NCBI RefSeq assembly: GCF_017549005.1
Contig: NZ_JAFYYT010000035.1
Span: 18,921-82,920, forward strand
Direction of reading: 5' to 3'
Source of the DNA: Ruminococcus sp.
GTDB taxonomy: Bacteria > Bacillota > Clostridia > Oscillospirales > Ruminococcaceae
Length of the DNA: 64,000 nucleotides
A model generated the notes under the pieces. The model saw only the letters and a program-made list of their open reading frames with translations. It searched no databases and was not told where the DNA came from. Positions 48,399 to 56,897 of the stretch are shown one piece after another. The position numbers and the translations under genes are program-made. Within the stretch, counting starts at the first letter, position 1; every line of letters begins with the position of its first letter.

Positions 48399-48716
48399 TC
48401 ATTTGCTGTCTGAAGTCTGCGACGAGTCGGCGGTATTGCTTTTCTCATTCTCAGCGTTTCCACCTCCGACCAGTTTCAGCAGCTCGTCATCGGACAGACC
48501 GCTGGCTCTCAGTTTCTCCAGAAGCTGATGCTCCGAGGTGATGATCTCATCAAGCTCACGGGGCTTGCAGTTGTATTCCTCCGCCATAGCCAGACGGGAA
48601 ACTTCTTTCAGCTTATCCTCCAGCGTTTTCTTTTTCGCCGTATCGCCGGCGATACGCTTTTCCAAACCTTTGATCTTCTCGATGAGCTGATCTCTCTTTT
48701 CTGTATAGATGCCCAT
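48399..48716 (-). CDS. DUF4315-like coiled-coil protein
   Basis: This 105-aa protein begins with a coiled coil (YTEKRDQLIEKIKGLEKRIA, KKTLEDKLKEV) followed by LEKLRASGLSDDELLKLVGG and a polar tail. Proteins of this build (DUF4315) are common in Firmicutes conjugative and mobilizable elements; function unknown. The ATG at 48716 is chosen because AAAGG lies upstream; an ATG at 48737 has no SD. Confidence 0.65.
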   Translation of the reverse strand: MGIYTEKRDQLIEKIKGLEKRIAGDTAKKKTLEDKLKEVSRLAMAEEYNCKPRELDEIITSEHQLLEKLRASGLSDDELLKLVGGGNAENEKSNTADSSQTSDSK

Positions 48717-48799
48717 AGAAAAATCACAACCTTTCATTTTTTGTTCTCAGCAGGCAGAGCCGAGTGACCGAAGCTCACCTGCCATGATCCAATTATAGC

Positions 48800-49242
48800 G
48801 CGCTCTACATTTGAAATACAAGCCGCATTGCGCACAAACTTTTGTTCATACTTTGTCAACAAATGTCCGGGGAATTTTTAGATTCAAAAAACTGAAATCA
48901 CGCTATTTCGCAGTTTATGCTATCCGGTCATTTTGACGAAGCAATTTTGAGCGAACATAAAAAATCTGAAATTTATTATTGACGTGATCGGGAAAGTGCG
49001 CTATATTGATTATGGAGAGCGACGAAACAGAGAAAGTCGCACAGCTCCAATTCTCGAAATCGAGAAAAACGACCGAGCCGAAAGGCTCGGAAATGACATT
49101 CGCCCCACAGGGGCGAAACTCTACCAGCAAGCACGGTACTATGTGGGCGCAAATTGCGACTTCACACATAGTACAAGGCTTGGCAGAGGGCGCTGCCCCT
49201 ACGACCCCGAATTGAGAAAAATAAAAAGGAGAACAAGAGAAA
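48800..49242. other. Gene-free region with oriT-like palindromes
   Basis: The left part (48800-49010) is AT-rich with nothing evident. From 49050 on there are successive inverted repeats: TTCTCGAAATCGAGAA, CCGAGCC/GGCTCGG, TTCGCCCC/GGGGCGAA, and a wide pair GTACTATGTG/CACATAGTAC (within 49136-49173), then GGGCGCTGCCCC. Such a cluster directly upstream of mobC is the expected form of an oriT. Short overlapping ORFs (48984-49328, 49006-49215) are not supported. Confidence 0.5.
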
Positions 49243-49587
49243 ATGAAAGACGAAAAGAAGCGTACATTGTACCTGAAAGTCCGTGTCAGCCCCGAAGAAA
49301 TGGCGGCTATCAAGAAGAAGTTTGCTAACAGCGGTATGAGCAGTCTCAGCACATTTGTAAGAGCCATGATCTTCGAGGGTTACATCGTCCATATCGACGA
49401 AAACGAGCTGAAACGGCTCACTGTACTTGCGAATAATATCGCAAACAATATCAACCAAATTGCCCACCGAGCAAATGTCACAAACAAAGTTTACAAGGAA
49501 GATATTGAGGAGATCAAGGAGCTTGGCGATAAGCTCTGGCGTCCGCTGATGTTTCTGCAAACAAAGGTTGCTCAGCTAAAGCATTGA
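49243..49587 (+). CDS. mobC: MobC-family mobilization (relaxosome) protein
   Basis: This 114-aa protein has a ribbon-helix-helix start (KRTLYLKVRVSPEEMAAIKK, MSSLSTFVRAMIFEG) and the MobC core (LKRLTVLANNIANNINQIAH). MobC binds oriT and opens DNA for the relaxase. A relaxase gene normally follows, often overlapping, but none is found here. SD AAAGGAG is 12 nt from the ATG. Confidence 0.85.
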   Translation: MKDEKKRTLYLKVRVSPEEMAAIKKKFANSGMSSLSTFVRAMIFEGYIVHIDENELKRLTVLANNIANNINQIAHRANVTNKVYKEDIEEIKELGDKLWRPLMFLQTKVAQLKH

Positions 49588-49594
49588 GCAGAAT

Positions 49595-49693
49595 ATGAAA
49601 ATCGCCGTCAGGATAATTCCCGACGGCGATGAAATACGATATGTGCGCAATGTACCGGAAAGACTTTTGAAATTGCTGCGCCTTTCACAATAA
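49595..49693 (+). CDS. Possible 32-aa ORF after mobC
   Basis: A short reading frame starts 7 bp after the mobC stop (MKIAVRIIPDGDEIRYVRNV...). It sits where a relaxase would begin. A 9-bp hairpin (49601-49609 with 49622-49630) lies inside it. No family is recognised and the SD is weak; it may be only a remnant. Confidence 0.3.
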   Translation: MKIAVRIIPDGDEIRYVRNVPERLLKLLRLSQ

Positions 49694-49777
49694 TGGTTAC
49701 AATTATTCCGATATGCTGGACTCTGGCACTATTATGGTATATACTGTATCTACAATAATGATTTGGAGGTAACAGTT

Positions 49778-49990
49778 ATGTTGAAAACACCTGAATTGGC
49801 AATGCCAAGGTCAAGCAAGGTCACGACCGTATACAACGGCAGATGTGAGGTCTGGACGGACTATGAAGAAGCAAAAGCCTATTTCCTTGAACTCATGATG
49901 TCTACGGACGGTGATGAGCGAGACCGAGCAGAGTGCGTATACATTCAGCTACTTCACGGGCTGGATGAGTGTTTGGACGAAGATGAATAA
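49778..49990 (+). CDS. Small acidic element protein
   Basis: This 70-aa acidic protein (MLKTPELAMPRSSKVTTVYN, ending LDECLDEDE) has no recognised domain. The ATG at 49778 has a strong SD, GGAGG, 8 nt upstream, so it is probably a real gene. Small acidic proteins of this sort are common near mobilization genes. Confidence 0.6.
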   Translation: MLKTPELAMPRSSKVTTVYNGRCEVWTDYEEAKAYFLELMMSTDGDERDRAECVYIQLLHGLDECLDEDE

Positions 49991-50083
49991 CCGAAATAGA
50001 GCGAGTTGTCGAAAACGGCAACTCGCTCTTAGATATTGTTATTATTTGGTGCTTTGTGCTTTTTGAGATAAGTAGTTCTTAAA

Positions 50084-51202
50084 TTAGTGATTTGGAGCGC
50101 AATTTATACAGAATCCATTTCCGCCATCGTTTTCGATAGAAATGTCTGTACCGCATTCTGGACAAGTTGTATAAGGTTTTGAATGCTCATATTTGGGGTA
50201 TCTTTCCAATCTGCTGTCCCCTCCTAAAAAGACATGGAATTTTAATGCCTCTATGTTTTTTTGTTCTCGGTTAATTATGACAGAAACAGCAAAATTAGCT
50301 TTATGCTTTTCAATATTTATTCCAGAACCATAGTTATTATGATTATCATAGGAACATTCGGCGTCAATGGATACAGTGCATTTTAATCGTGAAGCAATGG
50401 CTTTTTCATCAAAGTAATCAATAGTGAAAATAGATATACCATCAACATTTTGATTGTAATATTTAACATCTTTATATTCATACCCAAATATATTTCCATA
50501 AGCGTCTTGACTTTGTCCAGCTAAAGAAATACAATCTTCATTTTGTAATCTCTTGGTAATCTCTGCAATTATAGATGGGAATAGTTCAGTTATTGTTTTC
50601 TGTATATTATTGTACTCACTTCGCGCTTTGGAGATTAAATCAAATACATCGCTAATCGACGAAAACACCGTACAGTATTCTTCTGCTTTTAATGCTCTTT
50701 TCACGCCATCATCATGGGTAATAAAATACAGAGGATTGTTTTTTCCGAATCTTTGCTTGATTTGCATCACAATAACTGCATCTGGGAATTCCGACTTTTT
50801 TCTTTCTTCAAACGGAGGATTTTTGCTAAAGTAGTTGATAAATAAATCTTCTATGCTTAGATTACTATAATCCATCACTGTAACATTTAGAGTATCAAGG
50901 AATTCAGTTATGAATGATTCAGCCTCGTTTTTTAACGATTCTTTATCTACCGTAGAAGGCGCGTATGATAATTTAAGTTGTTTTGAAATTGCTTGGCTAC
51001 TCTGTATGTTATCTAATATCTTATTTGCTTTTTCAACACAATGGCTTTTCATTTCAGCAATCACGACATTGCTTAATACAACCTTTATATAGCCCTCTTG
51101 TACATACTGAATCAAGGTAAACAAATCTGAACCTTCATCAATATTGTATTGGTAGGAATCAAAAATATTTGTATCAAATGATATGGTTATTGGAAATTCC
51201 AT
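50084..51202 (-). CDS. PIN-domain protein with C-terminal zinc ribbon
   Basis: This 372-aa protein has an N-terminal PIN-type nuclease fold (DUF4935-like): ITISFDTNIFDSYQ (first Asp), VVLSNVVIAEMKSH (Glu), EFPDAVIVMQIKQR (Asp) and LYFITHDDGVKRAL (Asp). A central beta-rich domain follows, and a zinc ribbon ends it (CPECGTDIS...CINC). It follows an XRE regulator by 17 bp. The ATG at 51202 is preferred to an in-frame GTG at 51217. RNA cleavage in a toxin or defence role is an inference. Its AT-rich DNA differs from neighbours, suggesting recent transfer. Confidence 0.75.
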   Translation of the reverse strand: MEFPITISFDTNIFDSYQYNIDEGSDLFTLIQYVQEGYIKVVLSNVVIAEMKSHCVEKANKILDNIQSSQAISKQLKLSYAPSTVDKESLKNEAESFITEFLDTLNVTVMDYSNLSIEDLFINYFSKNPPFEERKKSEFPDAVIVMQIKQRFGKNNPLYFITHDDGVKRALKAEEYCTVFSSISDVFDLISKARSEYNNIQKTITELFPSIIAEITKRLQNEDCISLAGQSQDAYGNIFGYEYKDVKYYNQNVDGISIFTIDYFDEKAIASRLKCTVSIDAECSYDNHNNYGSGINIEKHKANFAVSVIINREQKNIEALKFHVFLGGDSRLERYPKYEHSKPYTTCPECGTDISIENDGGNGFCINCAPNH

Positions 51203-51219
51203 AAATAAGTATTTCACCT

Positions 51220-51531
51220 CTATTTCTTCAACAGCCTATTGATATGATTCAGTATCATCAACTGGTCCCCGTCATCAAGCTGTTTCATGCCCTCAACCGC
51301 TTTCCGTATCAGCTCAGGATTTGAAATGCTGTCGTCGAAGAACTCCGCAGGTGTGATGCCGAAGTAGTCGCATATCGCAAACAGCTCCGACAGCGGTGGA
51401 AGGGACTTGCCCGATGAAATGTTGTAGATATATCCACGGCTATGACCGAGATCATAGCTCATCTGGTACTCCGATACGCCCTTTTGCAGTCGAAGCTGTG
51501 TGATCCTGTTTCTTACAAAATCGTCTGTCAT
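51220..51531 (-). CDS. XRE-family helix-turn-helix regulator
   Basis: This 103-aa protein has an HTH (VRNRITQLRLQKGVSEYQMS, HSRGYIYNISSGKSLPPLSE, CDYFGITPAEFFDD) and a short helical tail. It is upstream of and probably co-transcribed with the PIN gene, which it may repress. The ATG at 51531 has AGAGGTGA upstream; the longer frame from 51585 lacks an SD. Confidence 0.88.
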   Translation of the reverse strand: MTDDFVRNRITQLRLQKGVSEYQMSYDLGHSRGYIYNISSGKSLPPLSELFAICDYFGITPAEFFDDSISNPELIRKAVEGMKQLDDGDQLMILNHINRLLKK

Positions 51532-51605
51532 AGCTAAATCACCTCTTACTACTATAATACAGCAAAAGAAATCAGCTATACTCAAAGGAAATATGTTGTT
51601 TGCTC

Positions 51606-51634
51606 TTGAATAATCTTCTTAGATATGTTATAAT
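51606..51634 (+). promoter_or_regulatory. Promoter of the SLOG gene
   Basis: TTGAAT (51606-51611), 17 bp, TATAAT (51629-51634). Confidence 0.65.
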
Positions 51635-51705
51635 CAAGGTATATTAGATTGTTTGTGTAGAAGTATCATTAAAAAGATGAGCAATGACATTTTCAGGTGA
51701 TAGCT

Positions 51706-52179
51706 ATGGATATATACACTGTTAGTTTCTTTGGGCATCGTTTTGTGGAGAGAGCATCAGAGATAGAAGTCAGGCTTGAAATACTCTTGCATGATCTCAT
51801 AACGCAAAAGGAGTATGTCGAGTTTCTCATAGGACGGGACGGAGAATTCGATCTGCTGGCAGCATCGTCAATCAGACGAGCGGTCAAGCAATACGGCTAC
51901 GGTAACACATCAATTATCCTTGTACTGCCATATATGAAAGCCGAGTACCGTGACAACGAGCAGAGCTATCTCAGCTACTATGATGAGGTGGAAATATGCT
52001 CGGAATCGTCTGAAGCACACTATAAATCTGCAATACAAGTCCGTAACAGGTGTATGGTTGACCGTTCCAATCTGGTCGTGTGCTGTATTCAGCATAAAAG
52101 CGGCGGAGCATATAGGACGATGCAGTATGCTAAAAAGCAAGGAAAACAAGTCAGAAATCTGGCTGACTGCCAACTTTGA
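51706..52179 (+). CDS. SLOG-family (DUF1273-like) nucleotide-binding protein
   Basis: This 157-aa Rossmann-like protein starts IYTVSFFGHRFVERA, the SLOG/YpsA opening. It continues with EFLIGRDGEFDLLAASSIRR and ends RNRCMVDRSNLVVCCIQHKSGGAYRTMQYAKKQGK, where the GGA loop should bind nucleotide. SLOG proteins bind or process nucleotide signals and occur in defence systems. The ATG at 51706 has AGGTGAT upstream. It is divergent from the XRE/PIN pair. Confidence 0.8.
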   Translation: MDIYTVSFFGHRFVERASEIEVRLEILLHDLITQKEYVEFLIGRDGEFDLLAASSIRRAVKQYGYGNTSIILVLPYMKAEYRDNEQSYLSYYDEVEICSESSEAHYKSAIQVRNRCMVDRSNLVVCCIQHKSGGAYRTMQYAKKQGKQVRNLADCQL

Positions 52180-52254
52180 TTCCGGTGAAATCAAAGTTGA
52201 GGATATTTGAGAAGCGGAATCCATTTTTATATTGTAGAAACATAGAGAAACGGA

Positions 52255-52283
52255 TTGCTTTTTCACTAAAATTATGGTATAAT
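52255..52283 (+). promoter_or_regulatory. Promoter of the toxin-immunity pair
   Basis: TTGCTT (52255-52260), 17 bp, TATAAT (52278-52283). Confidence 0.6.
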
Positions 52284-52346
52284 ATAGTATAAATAATTGT
52301 AATTTGTCACATTGCGAATTCTGATTATTTGTTTAGGGGTGATATG

Positions 52347-53786
52347 ATGTTAATAAGACGTAATCTGTTTAACAGACTAATATCATTGATGTTAGTTGTT
52401 TCGATTTTGCTTATGACTGTCGGTTGCTCTAATGCACCGCCAACGCCCACTATTTCAGATGCAAATCCGCAGACAGTAACAGAGAGTGTTGAGATAGAGA
52501 ATATAATCACCGAAAACGAGTTGCACGAATTCATAACAACGGAGATATATCTGGAAGAAATAGTTCTCGCAGAGAACAAAATTTCCGAGCTGTTGCTTGA
52601 AGAAGAAACTATCACCGAAGTTATGTGCTGTAAAACCATATATGTTCCACAAGAGCATATAGAGGATTTCGCCGAAAACAGTCAGACAACTCACCTTTTT
52701 GGAGAAGGCATCAATATAAAGTCAGTGCTAACAAAGGTAGCGGTAGGCACAGGTGTTATCGTTACTGTTGTGGTCTTAAAGAAAGCAGGACTTCCTGATC
52801 CTATTGCAAGTGCTGTTGTCGCTGCTGCAGATGAATCGCTGAAATTTGCAGGAACAGGTGCAGCGATAGGAACTTTGTTCGGAGGATTAACAGGTGCTAC
52901 CGATGAATTGGACGAAACAGGAAGAAAATCTGCTGTCATAGGATTTGCTACAGCAACAGCCGGTCTTATTCTTTCAATTGTATCATTAGTGGCTGCTGTT
53001 CCTTCTGGAGGAAGCACTACTATCACAGCGGCAGCAGGAATAAAGCTCGTTATAGCTGGCATATCGGTCTTAGCTGCAACAGCAGGAACAGCTTATGCAG
53101 GATATAACGCCGTGAAAACATATACCTCGACAGATGCAGCCGATATAGATTGGAGCAATGTCGATTGGGAAAAGGTCGGCGTTTCATCGGCAGAGAAAGC
53201 TGTTGAAAATGCAGCTGACGGATATATGTGGGGTGCTATCATTGGCACAGTTCATGGCGGTGCTGAGGGATATGACTATTATCAAAAGTATAACTCACCT
53301 TATAGTACACTTAAAGCAAGAATAGATCAAACTCCTAAGAATGACGAATACGGTCATTGGTCTGGTGAGAGAGGAAAATCTGATTATATTTACGATAAAT
53401 CAAAAACAATTAAAATTGGTGAAAAAACTTACGAGATCAAAGCAGACGCTAAAGTGACATACAAAAATGGAGTTCCAGATTTTTCATCAGTTCAAAAAGC
53501 CCAAGTAAAAATATCAAATATGACTGATAGCAGAACACAAAATTTCAAACAGGCAGATAAGGCTCTTGCAGAAATCTGGACTAAAAATAAATATGATGGA
53601 AAAAGCTGGACAGCAAGAGACATTGAAACATACAGGACAAGTAATGGTTTTACTTGGCACGAAATGAACAATATGGAATCAATGCAATTGGTACCAACTG
53701 AAGTTAATGCTGGATTTGGGCATCTTGGCGGAGTCGGAGAATATAACGCCATGATTGGTCAGAAAGGAGTGTCTGATTTTGATTGA
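52347..53786 (+). CDS. Lipoprotein with a C-terminal WHH-like HNH/EndoVII nuclease toxin domain
   Basis: This 479-aa protein has a lipoprotein signal peptide (lipobox MTVGC) and an acidic region (about 35-100). Gly/Ala-rich hydrophobic segments follow (about 125-255; VAVGTGVIVTVVVL, GTGAAIGTLFGGLTGA, ISVLAATAGTAYAGY). The C-terminal domain (from about 330) contains HWSGERGKSDYIY and, at the end, FTWHEMNNMESMQLVPTEVN then FGHLGG, the pattern of WHH-type HNH/EndoVII nuclease toxins. It has WHE instead of WHH and Asn where the second His is usual. Polymorphic toxins carry such tips; an overlapping immunity-type gene follows. Delivery route is not evident. Confidence 0.7.
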   Translation: MLIRRNLFNRLISLMLVVSILLMTVGCSNAPPTPTISDANPQTVTESVEIENIITENELHEFITTEIYLEEIVLAENKISELLLEEETITEVMCCKTIYVPQEHIEDFAENSQTTHLFGEGINIKSVLTKVAVGTGVIVTVVVLKKAGLPDPIASAVVAAADESLKFAGTGAAIGTLFGGLTGATDELDETGRKSAVIGFATATAGLILSIVSLVAAVPSGGSTTITAAAGIKLVIAGISVLAATAGTAYAGYNAVKTYTSTDAADIDWSNVDWEKVGVSSAEKAVENAADGYMWGAIIGTVHGGAEGYDYYQKYNSPYSTLKARIDQTPKNDEYGHWSGERGKSDYIYDKSKTIKIGEKTYEIKADAKVTYKNGVPDFSSVQKAQVKISNMTDSRTQNFKQADKALAEIWTKNKYDGKSWTARDIETYRTSNGFTWHEMNNMESMQLVPTEVNAGFGHLGGVGEYNAMIGQKGVSDFD

Positions 53787-54159
53787 ATCATTAGAGACAA
53801 CTATCTGGGGAAGAAAGTTTACGCTGCCTGTTGAGTATGACTGCTACGAAGGCGAAGAAGTAACAAAAGCCCAAATTCAAGCCTTAAAGAATTTCAGATC
53901 TCACACAGAATGGATTGAAAAATCAAGGAGTATCGTAGAGAAATACTGCCGAGAACAGGTCATGAGCGACGAGGAAAACACTAAAAAAGATAATATATTC
54001 AGCTATATCAAGCCTGAATGCCTTTTTGTCAAGCGGGATAAGGAAAGTCCCCGAATTGCTATGATGTGTAAATACCGCTATGATTTGGAGCATGGCTTAG
54101 CTGTTGTCTTTTCTTCGGACGGAGAAGTGACAGTTGGAATGCAGGATATAATTCTCTGA
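53779..54159 (+). CDS. Probable immunity protein for the nuclease toxin (DUF6985-like)
   Basis: This 126-aa cytosolic protein reads LETTIWGRKFTLPVEYDCYE, then KNFRSHTEWIEKSRSI and MCKYRYDLEHGLAVVFSSDG. It looks like the small immunity proteins placed behind polymorphic-toxin genes. The TTG at 53779 is chosen as start because AAAGGAG lies 9 nt upstream, inside the toxin gene, which gives an 8-nt overlap. A TTG at 53755 is a longer alternative. Pairing with the toxin is inferred from position and overlap. Confidence 0.6.
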   Translation: MIESLETTIWGRKFTLPVEYDCYEGEEVTKAQIQALKNFRSHTEWIEKSRSIVEKYCREQVMSDEENTKKDNIFSYIKPECLFVKRDKESPRIAMMCKYRYDLEHGLAVVFSSDGEVTVGMQDIIL

Positions 54160-54208
54160 CCGTTTGTAGTCACAGACAATTCAATACTGAGAAAAGGAGT
54201 ATATAAAA

Positions 54209-54724
54209 ATGAAAAGGATCAAAAGAACTCTCTCTGCCCTGCTCGTTGCAGCTCTTGCAATAGGAACACTGACTGCTTGTGGGGAAACCACCTATTCAGC
54301 GGCATCTGATTTCTTCTACAGTGCCGATAAAGGTCATAGCTACGGCGACGGCACTAAGGAATATGAGATCGGTGATACCGTATATATGAAGGTAAAGTTC
54401 AAGGTTACATCAAATAAGAGCAAGACCTCTCAGGTCAAGGTCGTCCTCACTATTCCCAGCATCGACAATGTGGATGCAAAGTACATGGACGGTCAGATCA
54501 TCACGCCAAACTTCGATGCGGTAAATAATGTTACTACATACGAATTTACTGCTAACGCCTCTGAGACGGCGGCCGATCAGGAATGCGTTATTCAGTTTGT
54601 TCCTAACGCAGTAGGCGAAGTTCCTATGACGCTGGTATTCGATGACAACGTTGATGCATCTTATGACAAGCAGAGCACACTGATATTTGTAGAGAAAAAA
54701 GAAGATAAGACGGAGGAAGAATAA
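54209..54724 (+). CDS. Small beta-sandwich lipoprotein of the ABC cluster
   Basis: This 171-aa lipoprotein has a signal peptide ending in LTAC. A beta-rich domain follows (EYEIGDTVYMKVKFKVTSNK, QVKVVLTIPS, CVIQFVPNAVGEVPMTLVFD) that resembles an Ig-like or DUF-type extracellular fold. The stop overlaps the next ATG (TAATG), so it belongs to the ABC cluster. It could be a receptor or self-protection protein. SD AAAAGGAG. Confidence 0.7.
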   Translation: MKRIKRTLSALLVAALAIGTLTACGETTYSAASDFFYSADKGHSYGDGTKEYEIGDTVYMKVKFKVTSNKSKTSQVKVVLTIPSIDNVDAKYMDGQIITPNFDAVNNVTTYEFTANASETAADQECVIQFVPNAVGEVPMTLVFDDNVDASYDKQSTLIFVEKKEDKTEEE

Positions 54725-55881
54725 TGACAGGCTATTGGATCAGGCACAGAGCCTTATTATCAATCTTCCTGAGTGCTGTCATTGCTGTAGTAGCCGGACT
54801 GTTGTTCGTATTCCCGTTTATCTCTCAGATAGCTGATAACTACAATTCACAAAGCGTATATAAAAATACAAGTATCGACTTTATCGCTCCTGAGCCGTCT
54901 TTTGAGCAGATTAGCGAACTTCCTGGAAGTAATGGAATCGACAAGGTGTTCCCGTTTTTCCTGACTAAAACCGCTGTAAATGCAGGCGGCAAGTCGAGAA
55001 CAACAACAGTTCTGCTGAGTGACCACTTTGAGAATGTCGATATTACGATGTATAATGACAAGCGACTTATCAAGAAGTCGGATTCAGATTTTGATAATCC
55101 GATTCTTGTGGACTGGCAATTTTGTAAGGATACTTTGACAGATATTGGCGATACCGTATCTCTTTCTATTGGTGATACGACCGCAGAATATAGGATATAC
55201 GCTATCTATGAAACGAACACCATTTACGAAAACGGAGCTATCCTTGCACAGATCAGCACCGAGCAGAAAGATTCTATCGTTCAAAATTCCCAGAACAACG
55301 GCTATTCGCAAATGTATATCTCTGCAAATGACTATAACACTTGTCAGGCTTATCTGACCAAGGATTACAGACCTATGGGCAGACTAAAGGATCGTGACCG
55401 TTTTGACAGTGACGAGCAGTATCAGGTGCATTATGATGCAATCATGTCATCGGGATATGCAAATGAGATTACAGATTTCCGTGTAAGAGAAAACAGCCTT
55501 GATAAGAAGGTCAGTCCTCTGATGGTATGGATCGGCACAGCCCTGTCAGCCGTTTTGATAATAGCTTTCAATGTAGTCATGGCAAAGCGTGGCAGTGAAA
55601 AGGGCTATTTCACCAAGCACTGTATCCCCAAGGGACAGAACGTAAAACCATACTACACCAAATCTTTCATTTGTGAGTTGCTCTGTTTTGCTGTCGCTTA
55701 TGGAATTATACTGTTCCTTAAACAGAATACTTCGGCTATGTATATTCCAAAGAGTGCTATCGGTATTGAGATTGCCTTCATTCCTGTGGCAGTGCTTGTG
55801 GCAGAGATTATTAGTCTCTCCATGAACAATTCCATGATAAAGAGCATCACCAAAAAAGAAAAAGCCAAGGCGAAGAAATAA
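54724..55881 (+). CDS. FtsX-like ABC permease subunit 1
   Basis: This 385-aa protein has one N-terminal TM segment (about 8-32), an extracytoplasmic domain (about 33-255) and three C-terminal TMs (about 260-280, 305-330, 340-365), the single-core MacB/FtsX layout. Its start overlaps the lipoprotein stop. It pairs with the next permease and the ATPase. The sequence is divergent, so family membership rests on layout and neighbours. Confidence 0.7.
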   Translation: MTGYWIRHRALLSIFLSAVIAVVAGLLFVFPFISQIADNYNSQSVYKNTSIDFIAPEPSFEQISELPGSNGIDKVFPFFLTKTAVNAGGKSRTTTVLLSDHFENVDITMYNDKRLIKKSDSDFDNPILVDWQFCKDTLTDIGDTVSLSIGDTTAEYRIYAIYETNTIYENGAILAQISTEQKDSIVQNSQNNGYSQMYISANDYNTCQAYLTKDYRPMGRLKDRDRFDSDEQYQVHYDAIMSSGYANEITDFRVRENSLDKKVSPLMVWIGTALSAVLIIAFNVVMAKRGSEKGYFTKHCIPKGQNVKPYYTKSFICELLCFAVAYGIILFLKQNTSAMYIPKSAIGIEIAFIPVAVLVAEIISLSMNNSMIKSITKKEKAKAKK

Positions 55882-55908
55882 TATAAAACGAGGTCAGGTG
55901 ATAACACA

Positions 55909-56895
55909 ATGAGAAATCGTATAGCTCTACACGCAGAGCCAAGAAAGACGATCACAACATCATTGGCATTCACTTTGATCTCGTTTTTTCTTATGCTCAT
56001 ACTGATTCTTTCTGTGAATAAAGATGCTATCCGGTTGAACTCTCTGCTGCACTCAGACTACGATTACTCGGTAACGATGCAGGATACAGTTCGGAAAGAT
56101 GACTATTATCAGTTCAATGCAGGAATTGAATTTACGTTGTCTGCCGATGCGAATACCAGTTTAAACGCAGATATTGTTATGCAGTCAAAAGATTCGCTGT
56201 ATACAGATATGGTCTCTTGGAACGCAGAGCCACTTAGCACCAACGGTGTGGCTGTATCTGAGAATGTAGCCAAATCCAATAATCTGCATATCGGTGATAA
56301 GCTCTATTCAAAGCACATTGTCAACGGTGAGATATGCGAATATACTATTGAACAATTCCTTCCCGAAGCGATAAGTGTTAGGGCGACTAACGGCACGAGT
56401 CATAGTGACGGGATCATCATTATGGGCTATGACGAACGGTACATCGAAAATATCACGCATAGCAGTATCGTATTTACAAAAGATTCGATCAATGATTTGT
56501 CAGCGATAGGGTCGCCTGAGAATATTGTTTATCGTGATGATGAAATAATATCATCGCTCCGAAGCATTATCCTGTATTTAGCGGTTTTGAGCGTAGTCTC
56601 GATTGTGGCAACGGTCGCATTAACTGTTATGCTGACCAAATCTTTTTCAAGTAATTTCAGACGATTGATAATACTGGGCTTTGATAGAAAGCAACTTAAC
56701 AAAGCATATTACAGGCTTGTCCGTGGCACTGGAATCATATCAATTATCGCATCATTTGCTTTTTCGGGTATTGCATTTCTGTTTGTTAATTACAATGCTG
56801 TAAAATTACTGATACTGCTGTTGATACCGTTTATTGAGATCATTACTTTGCTTATAGCTTCAAACATATCAAATAAGCGACTCTGGAGGAAGTAG
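55909..56895 (+). CDS. FtsX-like ABC permease subunit 2
   Basis: This 328-aa protein has the same layout as the gene before it: TM1 (about 20-40), an outer domain, then three TMs (about 220-245, 270-290, 295-320). SD AGGTGA sits 8 nt before ATG. With subunit 1 and the ATPase it would form a MacB-like export or self-protection complex. Confidence 0.7.
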   Translation: MRNRIALHAEPRKTITTSLAFTLISFFLMLILILSVNKDAIRLNSLLHSDYDYSVTMQDTVRKDDYYQFNAGIEFTLSADANTSLNADIVMQSKDSLYTDMVSWNAEPLSTNGVAVSENVAKSNNLHIGDKLYSKHIVNGEICEYTIEQFLPEAISVRATNGTSHSDGIIIMGYDERYIENITHSSIVFTKDSINDLSAIGSPENIVYRDDEIISSLRSIILYLAVLSVVSIVATVALTVMLTKSFSSNFRRLIILGFDRKQLNKAYYRLVRGTGIISIIASFAFSGIAFLFVNYNAVKLLILLLIPFIEIITLLIASNISNKRLWRK

Positions 56896-56897
56896 TT

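Noticed and set aside
48984-49328. A 114-codon ORF upstream of mobC
   Set aside because: It crosses the oriT-like palindromes and overlaps mobC in another frame; its Arg-rich composition fits a shadow of structured DNA.
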